From DASRAJ01 sp039920305 (GTDB lineage Bacteria; Bacteroidota; Bacteroidia; Chitinophagales; UBA10324): a stretch of DNA of 7,368 bases. A program made the translations under genes and the position numbers. The notes below the pieces were generated by a model. It was not told the DNA's origin. It made no database searches and saw only the letters and a program-made list of their open reading frames with translations. The DNA lies in contig JBDSEA010000069.1 in assembly GCA_039920305.1 (NCBI GenBank), positions 1-7,368 of the forward strand, read 5' to 3'. Below, one piece after another: positions 1 to 6,691 of the stretch. Numbering within the stretch: the first letter of the stretch is position 1; each line of letters begins with the position of its first letter.

Positions 1-1
1 A

Positions 2-502
2 AATCCAGCTCAGGATTATCCCAATATCAATGTCAAAAAAATGGTGAAATACATGGTGAATCATCCAAATAAAAATTATGGATTTATGCTGCGCCTAAAG
101 GATGAAGCGGCTTTATACAGCAGTCTGAAATTCGCTTCAAGTGATCATAGTAATGCAAGCATCCATCCGAAGCTGAAAGTTTGCTATACTACTTCAAATG
201 GCGGGAAACAGATTACTCATGAAGCAGAATTTGATGCATTGAAACTGAATGTATATCCTAACCCTTTCAATGATCAGCTAACACTTGATGTTAAGGCATT
301 AAATCAAACACAGGGAACTATTTCCATTACTTCCGCCAATGGAATCGAAATGAGGTCGTTCATAAGATTTTTTAATTCAGCTGACAACTCTAAAATTAAT
401 TTGAATGATGTAGTAAAGGGACTGCCATCAGGAATTTACTTTATTAAGTTGACAACGTCTGATCAAACGATTTCCACAAAAATTTTGAAACAAGATGATT
501 AA
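2..502 (+). CDS. C-terminal part of a secreted DNRLRE-type protein with T9SS type A sorting domain (5' end outside the window)
   Basis: The frame is open from base 2 to the TAA at 500-502, so the start lies upstream; the ATG at 41 is probably internal. About 166 residues are visible. Residues 1-63 (counted from base 2) end in NYGFMLRLKDE, FASSDHS and HPKLKVCYT. This resembles the end of DNRLRE domains, beta-sandwich modules of secreted proteins that close with a 'rPkLvVtY' strand. From about residue 82 comes a classic T9SS type A tail: NVYPNPFND, a beta-rich middle, then GLPSGIYFIKLTTSDQ and a short basic end (KILKQDD). Such tails direct export through the outer membrane by the Por/T9SS machinery and are usually cleaved. 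The domain family and export route are well supported. The catalytic or adhesive role of the missing N-terminal part cannot be known from here. The gene converges on the yfhO-like gene and shares its terminator. Confidence 0.88.
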   Translation, partial: NPAQDYPNINVKKMVKYMVNHPNKNYGFMLRLKDEAALYSSLKFASSDHSNASIHPKLKVCYTTSNGGKQITHEAEFDALKLNVYPNPFNDQLTLDVKALNQTQGTISITSANGIEMRSFIRFFNSADNSKINLNDVVKGLPSGIYFIKLTTSDQTISTKILKQDD

Positions 503-518
503 GACCCCATAGCTGCTC

Positions 519-557
519 AAAAAATCGCGGGGCATTGATAATACCCCGTGATTTTTT
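519..557. terminator. Bidirectional rho-independent terminator between convergent genes
   Basis: Arms 519-532 (six A, then TCGCGGGG) and 544-557 (CCCCGTGA, then six T) pair over 14 bp around an 11-base loop. The pairing includes one G-T wobble at 527/549. The A-run and T-run on opposite sides give a U-tract to transcripts from either strand. It starts 17 bases after the stop of the T9SS cargo gene and touches the TGA stop (557-559) of the leftward yfhO-like gene, so it probably ends both transcripts. Confidence 0.85.
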
Positions 558-3082
558 CAGGATGTCTTTAACCTTCTCAATTTAGGGGAAAAAGATCTTA
601 AGATGATGCCCGTCAGCAGCAATAACAATATACCAGAGCTTGCCATAGCCACTTTCTCGCCGGTAAAGAAGGAGGCGGGTTCAAACTTAAAAGTGATTGT
701 ATGATCGCCAGCCGGAACCCTCATTCCGCGAAGGATGTAATTGCACCGGAAATGCGCTGCTTTTTTTTCGTCCACAAACGCATCCCAGCCAGGCTGATAA
801 TAAATTTCAGAAAAGACAATAATATTTTCGCGGGAAGATCTTGACTTGTAAACTAAATTATTTGGCGCATAGCTTTCAAGTATCACTGATGCTGCGGAAT
901 CAGGCGCAGGAATAAAATTATTCAGCTGTGATTCAAAGCGCCTATCAATAATTACGGTGTTTCCGGGATTAAAGTGATCCAGCGCTTTCATTTCCTCATC
1001 AGCATTGCTTACCATTAAAACCGAATCTGCAAACCAGGCATTATCCATCGCCTGCGCATTGGGTATCACCTGCTCACCCTGCTGCTTGTTCGGCACAATA
1101 ATGTACCTTGTATTGAGCATATCTACCACTGATTTATTAAATGGGAATGAAGAGCGCCTTGCAGAATCCTGGGAAAGCTGGTGCTCTATAATTTCCTGGT
1201 ACCGGCGCAACTTGGCTGCATGATAGCCACCGACAGATTTATGGAAGTATGAAGTCTTTGCATCATTGAAAGTATTTGATGCAAGATTGAGCACACGATA
1301 ATCCTTTGACTGATCTTTCAATATCAGTTCATCGGTGGTGGAGGCAGAGTAAAAATTCGCATAATCGCTCTTGCTTACAAAGTCATCGCTGTCAAGATAT
1401 CTTTTACCAACGAAAAATAAATCCGCAAACATGAGCATCCCGATGGCAAGCAAAAAAAAGTTTTGTTTCAGCCTGTTTGTCACGTACATCCATATCAGCC
1501 CCGCCGGAAGAAGTACAAAAGCCAGAGAGCGGAAAGCATCTAACCTGAGAAGTGATTTTCGATCAGAGATAATTGCATCCAGGACCGGCTGCTGACCCGC
1601 CAGTTGCGCATCACCACCTCCCTTAAAACTGAGAAACATGGATCCAAACAGTGCGAAAAACAAGCACAATCCGCCGGTTATGTAAACACTGTATTTGAGC
1701 TTCGTGATCAATTCACTCTTATCGTAATCACGATTTAAAATTTTGGCAAGTACAAGGATACCGAGAAGAGGAAATGCAAATTGTACCAGCACCAGGCTCA
1801 TCGCCACAGTTCGGAATTTGTTATAGCCCGGAAAATAATAAAAGAATAAATCGCTGAACCATTGAAAATTCCTGCCCCACGCCAGCAGGATGGCAAGTAT
1901 TGAAATCGAAAGCAGCCACCAGCGCGTGCGTTCCTTCACCATCATCAATCCCAGGACAAAAAGGAAACAAACCATGGCGCCCAGGTAAACCGGACCGCCT
2001 GTTGAGGGCTGGTCTCCAAAATACATAGGCGCGCGGCTCAGGTATTGCTTGCGCTGGGCAGGAGCAACATTATACTGCTTCAGCAATTTCCCGAAGTTTG
2101 AATTTTCGCCAAGCTTCGCTCCTGATGCCCCGCCCAGAAAATCAGGAATCAATAGCGTAAACGTTTCCATTTTCCCCGAGCTCCACATAAATGCATAATC
2201 ATGATCCAGGCCGCCATGCGATTGCTTATTTGAAGCAAGATCTGAAGGTCCGCGGGTTGTTGATGGAACATAATCATAAGTTGACCACAGCATGGACAGA
2301 TTTGTCAGTACTGAAAAAATTGCAGCAATTGCAAGGACTCCGCCGGTAATAAAGAGGTTTTTTAAATCCTTATTCCGAAAAGCATATACAGCCTCCACAA
2401 CGGCATAGGCTGCAATCAGAAGTAACATATAAAAGGTTATCTGCAAATGGTTTGCATACACCTGGAGCGATAAGCCGATAGCGGTGACTATCCCCCCCCA
2501 CCAGTAATTCTTTTTGCGAAGCAGAAAAATTCCTGCAATCAAAAGCGGTACGAGTGCGATCGCATGCATTTTGGAATTGTGGCCGGCTTCCAGGATGATA
2601 AGATCATATGAGCTTAAGGCATAAGCAATTCCACCGGTAATGGCAAGCCATGGTGAAACACCCATCACCACCAGCATGATGTAAAAACAAACAAGGGTAA
2701 GAAACAGTAATCCTGAAGGATAAGGAAGCACGGTTAGTGAGAAAAGCTTATCAATATATTGCAGGAGGTTACCCCTGTACAAAACCGAGATCTGGTAGCC
2801 CGGCATTCCGCCGAACATCGAGTTCGTCCAGAGTGCCTCCTGCCCCGTCTTATCCCTGAAGTCAACCAGCTCTTTTGACATTCCCTTGCCCTGGAGAATA
2901 TCACTCTGCTCCATGGCCATGTTGTCAAAAATCATGGGTGAGAAATACAGGGCAGTAATCACCAGAAAAACAATGGCGGCAATTATATGCGGTAATAATT
3001 TTTGACTCAATGAAGCTTCACGCGGCAAAGTAATTTCAGGTGTAGCAAGGTGAATCTTTCCCTGTTTTTCTTTTTCTTTCAT
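557..3082 (-). CDS. YfhO family multi-pass membrane protein (putative GT-C-like glycosyltransferase)
   Basis: The protein is 841 residues from the ATG at 3082 (MKEKEKQGK). The frame can be extended to a GTG at 3181, but that adds an unlikely 33-residue leader and runs through both predicted divergent promoters, so I prefer 3082. About 13-14 membrane segments are visible, for example residues 31-51, 123-141, 143-160, 173-188, 214-233, 243-262, 365-381, 388-402, 425-447, 465-485, 517-535, 541-557 and a last one at 814-829. Family marks include NSMFGGMPGYQ (87-97), AGHNSKMHA (166-174) and, in the soluble C-terminal domain, YQPGWDAFVDEKK followed by NYILRGMRVPAGDH (762-794). Bacillus and Listeria YfhO homologues are linked to lipoteichoic acid glycosylation. 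Bacteroidota lack that polymer, so the acceptor here is unknown; transfer of sugar to a lipid, glycan or protein at the cell envelope is inference. A G8 tract (2492-2499) lies in codons 195-197. Confidence 0.87.
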   Translation of the reverse strand: MKEKEKQGKIHLATPEITLPREASLSQKLLPHIIAAIVFLVITALYFSPMIFDNMAMEQSDILQGKGMSKELVDFRDKTGQEALWTNSMFGGMPGYQISVLYRGNLLQYIDKLFSLTVLPYPSGLLFLTLVCFYIMLVVMGVSPWLAITGGIAYALSSYDLIILEAGHNSKMHAIALVPLLIAGIFLLRKKNYWWGGIVTAIGLSLQVYANHLQITFYMLLLIAAYAVVEAVYAFRNKDLKNLFITGGVLAIAAIFSVLTNLSMLWSTYDYVPSTTRGPSDLASNKQSHGGLDHDYAFMWSSGKMETFTLLIPDFLGGASGAKLGENSNFGKLLKQYNVAPAQRKQYLSRAPMYFGDQPSTGGPVYLGAMVCFLFVLGLMMVKERTRWWLLSISILAILLAWGRNFQWFSDLFFYYFPGYNKFRTVAMSLVLVQFAFPLLGILVLAKILNRDYDKSELITKLKYSVYITGGLCLFFALFGSMFLSFKGGGDAQLAGQQPVLDAIISDRKSLLRLDAFRSLAFVLLPAGLIWMYVTNRLKQNFFLLAIGMLMFADLFFVGKRYLDSDDFVSKSDYANFYSASTTDELILKDQSKDYRVLNLASNTFNDAKTSYFHKSVGGYHAAKLRRYQEIIEHQLSQDSARRSSFPFNKSVVDMLNTRYIIVPNKQQGEQVIPNAQAMDNAWFADSVLMVSNADEEMKALDHFNPGNTVIIDRRFESQLNNFIPAPDSAASVILESYAPNNLVYKSRSSRENIIVFSEIYYQPGWDAFVDEKKAAHFRCNYILRGMRVPAGDHTITFKFEPASFFTGEKVAMASSGILLLLLTGIILRSFSPKLRRLKTS

Positions 3083-3100
3083 GGTGAGAAATATAGCGGC

Positions 3101-3130
3101 TAAAAATAGGAATGTAGTTTCATATTCAAA
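3101..3130 (-). promoter_or_regulatory. Predicted Bacteroidota-type promoter for the yfhO-like gene
   Basis: Reading leftward, TTTG (3130-3127) is followed after 18 bases by TATTTTTA (3108-3101). The second box matches the Bacteroidota -7 consensus TAnnTTTG at all but the last base, and the first matches the -33 element. The spacing is one short of the usual 19-21. Initiation would fall roughly a dozen bases before the ATG at 3082, which supports that start over the GTG at 3181. Confidence 0.5.
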
Positions 3131-3143
3131 CAGCAGCTGGGCC

Positions 3144-3176
3144 TGTGATAACCATTCACGAATCAAATTACATTTG
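3144..3176 (+). promoter_or_regulatory. tdh: Predicted Bacteroidota-type promoter for the threonine dehydrogenase gene
   Basis: TACATTTG (3169-3176) is an exact match to the TAnnTTTG -7 box. TGTG (3144-3147), 21 bases upstream, matches the TTTG -33 element at three of four bases. Initiation near 3181-3184 would leave a leader of only about 10 bases before the ATG at 3194. It lies back to back with the yfhO-like promoter, so the two genes are probably transcribed divergently from this spacer. Confidence 0.6.
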
Positions 3177-3193
3177 TTCACTCTAAATCATGT

Positions 3194-4135
3194 ATGAAAG
3201 AAGAAACGATACTCATTATTGGAGCATGCGGGCAAATCGGTTCAGAACTGACCATGGCGCTTCGTAAAAATTATTCGGGCGTAATAGCCTCAGACCTGAA
3301 TGAGCCACGTGACACCGAGCTGAAGGAAAGCGGCAAATTCGAGCGGCTGGATGTGCTGAATAAGCCGGGCCTTATTGATTGCATCAGGAGAAACAAGGTG
3401 GCTCAGATATATCATCTTGCTGCCATTCTTTCAGCTACAGGAGAAAAAAATCCGGAGCTGGCATGGAGGGTAAACATGAAAGGATTGCGCAATGTGCTTG
3501 ATGCATGTGTGGAGAATGAGGTGAAAAAACTTTTCTGGCCATCCACAATTGCAGTATTCGGACCCAATACACCGAAGCAGCACACGCCGCAGTGGACGAT
3601 CATGGAACCCAATACCATTTACGGCATCAGCAAGCTTGCCGGAGAGCGCTGGTGTGATTATTATTTTCAGAAAAAGCATCTCGATGTGCGAAGCGTTCGC
3701 TATCCCGGCCTGGTCAGCTACAAAACTGCCGGAGGAGGCGGCACAACCGATTACGCAATTGACATTTACTTTGAAGCTAAAAAAAATAAATACTACGAAT
3801 GTTTTCTTTCTGCAGAAACACGACTGCCGATGATGTACATGCCGGATGCAATCCGTGCCACGGTGGAATTAATGGAATCACCCTTTGACAAAATTAAAGT
3901 TCGGTCCTCATACAATATCTCCGCAATTTCTTTTACCCCGGAGGAACAGGCTGCTTCAATTCAAAAGCTAATACCAGATTTTAAAATTGCTTACGCGCCT
4001 GATTTCCGGCAGAAAATTGCAGACAGCTGGCCCGAGAGCATTGATGATTCCATTGCAGGAAATGACTGGCAATGGAAACCGGAATATGACCTGGATGGAA
4101 TGACAGCAGATATGCTTCACAACATTAATCCCTAA
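3194..4135 (+). CDS. tdh: L-threonine 3-dehydrogenase, SDR / NAD-dependent epimerase-like type
   Basis: The 313-residue protein matches the short-chain (epimerase-like) threonine dehydrogenases known from Flavobacterium, Cupriavidus and mammals, not the zinc-dependent E. coli Tdh. It oxidises L-threonine with NAD+ to 2-amino-3-ketobutyrate, which Kbl (not in this window) would split to glycine and acetyl-CoA. Visible marks: the Rossmann loop GACGQIG (10-16); D34 at the end of the second strand, consistent with NAD preference; HLAAILSATGEKNPELAW (74-91); the catalytic set S117 in PSTIAVFG with Y143 and K147 in YGISK; RYPGLVSYKTAGGGGTTDYA (169-188), typical of this subfamily; and a C-terminal substrate lobe with SFTPEEQAASI and IADSWPESIDDS. 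The length is normal and the gene looks intact. It stands alone, divergent from the yfhO-like gene and convergent with purT. Cytoplasmic, with no signal peptide. The symbol reflects function, not orthology to E. coli tdh. Confidence 0.92.
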   Translation: MKEETILIIGACGQIGSELTMALRKNYSGVIASDLNEPRDTELKESGKFERLDVLNKPGLIDCIRRNKVAQIYHLAAILSATGEKNPELAWRVNMKGLRNVLDACVENEVKKLFWPSTIAVFGPNTPKQHTPQWTIMEPNTIYGISKLAGERWCDYYFQKKHLDVRSVRYPGLVSYKTAGGGGTTDYAIDIYFEAKKNKYYECFLSAETRLPMMYMPDAIRATVELMESPFDKIKVRSSYNISAISFTPEEQAASIQKLIPDFKIAYAPDFRQKIADSWPESIDDSIAGNDWQWKPEYDLDGMTADMLHNINP

Positions 4136-4237
4136 AAATCTATTTCCAGTTACGACAGCAGGGCAATTCAGGCAGGAATTATAGTTTGGTATGTTTGAAT
4201 TCACTGGAAAACCAACTCAGTTCCTAGGGATAATGCA

Positions 4238-4270
4238 TTTTCAACAATTGTGAATAACCTATGTTGAAAG
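4238..4270. repeat. Inverted repeat containing DnaA-box-like 9-mers
   Basis: TTTCAACA (4239-4246) and TGTTGAAA (4262-4269) form a perfect 8-bp inverted repeat around 15 bases. The spacer holds TGTGAATAA (4249-4257), the complement of TTATTCACA, which fits the DnaA-box pattern TTWTNCACA. The outer arms, TTTTCAACA and CTTTCAACA, differ from that pattern at one and two positions. A single consensus box occurs often by chance. Three box-like words within 33 bases is suggestive, but not enough to call an origin. Confidence 0.3.
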
Positions 4271-4427
4271 GATGTGCGAAATAAGCTTCTGAAAAACTTG
4301 GCAATGACTATTTGATAATTGTATGTTTGACCCGTTGATTAAAACATCCGGTTCAGTTAGCAATAACAAGAACCTCTCAACTGAAAAGAAGAGAAGAGTG
4401 AAATCGCAAGATGGATCGAAGGATTCG

Positions 4428-4453
4428 AAAATCAAAGTAGCTTAGGAAGCTAC
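4428..4453 (-). terminator. Possible rho-independent terminator for purT (leftward)
   Basis: On the minus strand, GTAGCTT (4453-4447) pairs perfectly with AAGCTAC (4443-4437) around the three-base loop CCT. TTTGATTTT (4436-4428) follows as an interrupted T-tract. It lies about 104 bases past the purT stop, and no closer terminator is evident. The stem is short (7 bp, three G-C pairs), so termination may be partial. Confidence 0.5.
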
Positions 4454-4468
4454 GGTTTCTTAAGTTGC

Positions 4469-4510
4469 GAAAGCGAAATTGATCGAAAGATTGGTTTCGC
4501 TTTCTTCGTT
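4469..4510 (+). terminator. Strong 16-bp hairpin with GAAA tetraloop, possible tdh-side terminator or structured RNA end
   Basis: The arms 4469-4484 and 4489-4504 pair over 16 consecutive positions when transcribed rightward. The outer 10 bp are perfect (GAAAGCGAAA with TTTCGCTTTC), followed by three G-U wobbles and three Watson-Crick pairs closing a GAAA loop (4485-4488). On the minus strand the wobbles become A-C mismatches, so the rightward transcript is clearly favoured. The tail TTCGTTT is only a weak U-tract. It is 334 bases after the tdh stop, far for a simple terminator, and could instead be the 3' end of a small RNA. Confidence 0.4.
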
Positions 4511-4556
4511 TACAGAAGGAAATATTTATGACACTTAAACCCACAACAGGGATATT

Positions 4557-5750
4557 CTAAGGTCTGAACCTTATTTCTGAAGCAATCTTCCTTGCCTTAT
4601 TCACCAGTTCTTTTACATCACTTCCGATCACGTCATGAGTAAGCGCCACACCCATGCGTCTGTAGGGCCGTATGGCCGGCTTACCGAAAATTCTTACATC
4701 ACTTTGGGGATGATTAAGTGCTTCTGTCAAACCTTCAACCTCCGGGTAAAGGCCATCGCGATCAGCCAGTATCACTGCACTTGCTCCTGCCCGCTCCAAT
4801 TTAATTTCATAAACAGGAAGACCAAGCACTGCGCGGAGATGTAATTCGAATTCATTTAAATTCTGGGTACCGGCAAGAGTAACCATCCCGGTATCGTGAG
4901 GGCGGGGTGATAATTCCGAAAAATAAACTCCCTTATCTGTGAGAAAAAACTCTACTCCCCATATTCCTGCGCCGGTAAGAGCCGTTGTGATTTTTTCTGA
5001 CATCATCTGTGCTTCCTTTAACTGTAAATCAGTAATGGAATCATGCGGCTGCCAGCTTTCCTGGTAATCACCACGCTCCTGCCGGTGACCAACAGGCGGA
5101 CAAAAAAGTGTTTGACCACGCACAGGGGAGCCATGCAGTCCGGTATTTTTCTGGGTTACAGTAAGCAGGGTGATTTCAGAAGTAAAGTGAATAAACTCCT
5201 CTATAATTACTTCCATCAGATCACCGCGGGTTCCACTCAGCGCATAGTCCCAGCTTTTCTCTATATCAGTTTCCGACTTAACAACTGATTGTCCCTTACC
5301 TGATGAACTCATGAGCGGTTTTACCACGCAGGGAATTCCTATCCGGCCTACCTCCATTTTAAATTCTGCAAAAGTGGAGGCATAGGCAAATTTCGCGGTA
5401 CGCAATCCTAATTCCTCATAGGCCAGGTTACGTATTGCCTTTCGGTTCATGGTAAAATTGGCGGCACGGGCTGAGGGCACTACCTGGATGCCATCCCTTT
5501 CATAATCATAGAATCTCTCAGTCCGGATGGCTTCAATTTCGGGAACAATGATATCTGGCTTATGCCTTTGAACCACAGCATCAAGTGCATGGCCATTGAG
5601 CATGTTAATCACCTCCCGCTCATCGGCCAGTTGCTGGGCAGGGGCATTATCATATGAGTCAACTGCAACAACATACTGACCTAAACGCTTGGCTGCAATC
5701 ACGAATTCTTTTCCAAGCTCCCCCGAGCCCAGAAGTAGAATTTTTTTCAT
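4557..5750 (-). CDS. purT: Formate-dependent phosphoribosylglycinamide formyltransferase 2 (GAR transformylase T)
   Basis: PurT converts GAR, formate and ATP to formyl-GAR, ADP and phosphate, giving a folate-independent third step of purine synthesis in the cytoplasm. I start it at the ATG at 5750 (MKKILLLGSGELGKE, 397 residues). The frame also has a TTG nine bases upstream, but that TTG is the end of a TATTTTTG promoter-like box. Using ATG numbering, the visible features are: GSGELGKE (8-15) and PEIEAI (70-75) in the GAR-binding N-terminal domain; VVKPLMSSSGKGQ (142-154), the ATP-grasp lysine and glycine loop; GHRQERGDYQESWQP (221-235); E267 in WGVEFF and E279 in SELSPRPHDTGMV, the metal-binding pair of the ATP-grasp fold. 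The length is close to the 392 of E. coli PurT, but an insertion of about ten residues (TGLHGSPVRG, 5115-5144) sits just before QTLFCPPVGHR, balanced by a shorter N-terminus. It lies 125 bases downstream of rlmB on the same strand and may have its own promoter. Confidence 0.95.
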   Translation of the reverse strand: MKKILLLGSGELGKEFVIAAKRLGQYVVAVDSYDNAPAQQLADEREVINMLNGHALDAVVQRHKPDIIVPEIEAIRTERFYDYERDGIQVVPSARAANFTMNRKAIRNLAYEELGLRTAKFAYASTFAEFKMEVGRIGIPCVVKPLMSSSGKGQSVVKSETDIEKSWDYALSGTRGDLMEVIIEEFIHFTSEITLLTVTQKNTGLHGSPVRGQTLFCPPVGHRQERGDYQESWQPHDSITDLQLKEAQMMSEKITTALTGAGIWGVEFFLTDKGVYFSELSPRPHDTGMVTLAGTQNLNEFELHLRAVLGLPVYEIKLERAGASAVILADRDGLYPEVEGLTEALNHPQSDVRIFGKPAIRPYRRMGVALTHDVIGSDVKELVNKARKIASEIRFRP

Positions 5751-5756
5751 TGGCTT

Positions 5757-5764
5757 CAAAAATA
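5757..5764 (-). promoter_or_regulatory. Exact -7-like box immediately upstream of purT
   Basis: TATTTTTG, read leftward, matches TAnnTTTG exactly and ends six bases before the purT ATG. Initiation about seven bases downstream would give an almost leaderless message. No TTTG occurs at the usual 19-21 base distance upstream, so the -33 element is missing and the site may be coincidental in this AT-rich spacer. Confidence 0.25.
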
Positions 5765-5875
5765 ATATCCCTCAAATTCAATAATATTTCCGGCAAATTT
5801 GAATTCCTTTGATTCCATTTGCTTAAAAGACAAAGCAATAGGCAGAGATTGTATGACCTGATGATAAAATGGCTA

Positions 5876-6631
5876 CTACATCCTCTGCTTCATTGCCTCA
5901 TATAACATCATTCCTGCTGCAACAGAAACATTGTATGAATTGAAATTTCCTGCCATGGGAAGCTTTACAATTTCATCGGCAACCCTTAAGAGCTCAGGAG
6001 AAATCCCCTCCCCCTCAGATCCTAATATAATTGCTGATGGTATTTTCATATCCGCTTCAAAAATATATTTTGAGGAAGAAGCTTCTGCCGCCAGAATCTG
6101 GATGCCGTGAAGCTTTAATTGTTTAACCGTTACCAGCAAATTCTTCTCACGGCATACGGGGAGCTTTAACAAGGCACCCGCAGAAGCCTTTACAGCATCT
6201 GCATTGATCGAAGCTGCTTCAGTCTGAGGAATGATTATTCCATGGGCACCGGAAGCAAGTGCAGTACGGGAAATCGCCCCGAAATTTCTTACATCGGTTA
6301 TCCTGTCGCAAATAATCAGTAATGGCAATTCCCCGCGCTCGTAGACCTGCGCAACAATGTCTTCAGCTTTATAAAAAGAGACAGGCGAAACTGTTGCAGC
6401 AATTCCCTGGTGTGCGGCACCAAAGTGATGTAATTTTTCCGGCGGCACATATTGAACGGGGATTTCACCTTGCTGGGCAAAACGGATCAGCGAAGCAATT
6501 CCCTCACTTTTTAATCCACGCTGAATAAAAATCTTTTCAATGCTCTTACCTGATGCAAATGCTTCCTCAACGGCATGGATACCCCGGATTACCACCGGTC
6601 TGTCCTTAGTGCGATGAATTACAGACTTCAA
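5876..6631 (-). CDS. rlmB: RlmB/TrmH-family 23S rRNA (guanosine-2'-O-)-methyltransferase
   Basis: The SpoU/TrmH-family methyltransferase has 251 residues, a normal RlmB length. The N-terminal part (about 15-85, GIHAVEEAFASGKSIEKIFI onwards) is the L30e-like substrate-binding domain. The C-terminal SPOUT domain shows the three knot motifs: N116 to R122 in RNFGAISRTA, the SAM-loop ILGSEGEGISPELL (202-215), and LPMAGNFNSYNVSVAAG (224-240). E. coli RlmB methylates G2251 of 23S rRNA; the same target is inferred here. The start is TTG at 6631: the frame has a stop 15 bases upstream and no ATG before the conserved region. A GTG at codon 13 (MVIRGIHAVEE) is the alternative. It sits 60 bases after the DUF2723 gene on the same strand, so the two are probably cotranscribed. 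Another TrmH-family rRNA or tRNA specificity cannot be ruled out. Confidence 0.85.
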   Translation of the reverse strand: MKSVIHRTKDRPVVIRGIHAVEEAFASGKSIEKIFIQRGLKSEGIASLIRFAQQGEIPVQYVPPEKLHHFGAAHQGIAATVSPVSFYKAEDIVAQVYERGELPLLIICDRITDVRNFGAISRTALASGAHGIIIPQTEAASINADAVKASAGALLKLPVCREKNLLVTVKQLKLHGIQILAAEASSSKYIFEADMKIPSAIILGSEGEGISPELLRVADEIVKLPMAGNFNSYNVSVAAGMMLYEAMKQRM

Positions 6632-6691
6632 ATCCTGACTGAATTTTTAGATTTTATTTTCCGCAGCTTCATAATCAGGGGATCATAGATG

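Larger units (their letters stand above)
4136..4556. other. 421-base gap between convergent tdh and purT: no gene, but rich in inverted repeats
   Basis: No credible coding frame crosses this stretch. From left to right it holds: an exact TATGTTTG box (4190-4197, +); a cluster of three DnaA-box-like 9-mers in an inverted repeat (4238-4270); a second exact TATGTTTG box (4322-4329, +) with CTTG 21 bases before it (4297-4300); a 7-bp inverted repeat TTCAGTT/AACTGAA (4352-4358 and 4379-4385); a small hairpin TGGATC-GAAG-GATTCG (4413-4428, with two wobbles); a perfect 7-bp hairpin (4437-4453); and a 16-bp GAAA-capped hairpin (4469-4504). Terminators are expected between convergent genes, but five structures and two promoter-like boxes are more than termination needs. 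It could be a small structured RNA gene read rightward from about 4335 to 4510, or simply terminators plus decayed sequence. Confidence 0.55.

Noticed and set aside
751..758. Eight-base A/T tract near the 3' end of the yfhO-like gene
   Set aside because: It encodes EKK with ordinary AAA codons; such runs are common at this base composition, unlike the G8 tract.
1005..1595. Short rightward frames (1005-1223 and 1371-1595) inside the yfhO-like gene
   Set aside because: They lie antisense to a well-supported coding sequence, have no recognisable domain, and are expected as chance frames.
3083..3181. N-terminal extension of the yfhO-like frame from a GTG at 3181
   Set aside because: It overlaps both predicted promoters, begins with a non-ATG codon, and adds a hydrophobic leader not expected before the usual basic N-terminus of the family.
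4190..4197. TATGTTTG box as a promoter just downstream of tdh
   Set aside because: No -33 TTTG lies 19-21 bases upstream and no gene follows, so a chance match is likely; it is only mentioned in the gap description.
3412..4204. Frames on the opposite strand or other phase across the tdh gene (for example 3431-3679 and 3968-4204)
   Set aside because: They shadow a clearly conserved dehydrogenase, and their compositions do not look like real proteins.
4136..4556. Insertion sequence remnant, attC site or retron in the gap
   Set aside because: I see no terminal inverted repeats with target duplication, no attC core sites, and no transposase, integrase or reverse transcriptase fragment.
5043..5288. 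Rightward 81-residue frame antisense to purT
   Set aside because: It lies fully inside purT and has no family resemblance; purT explains the codon pattern.
5775..5805. 7-bp inverted repeat AATTCAA/TTGAATT upstream of purT
   Set aside because: The arms are almost pure AT with a 17-base loop and no T-tract, so it is too weak to call a terminator or operator.
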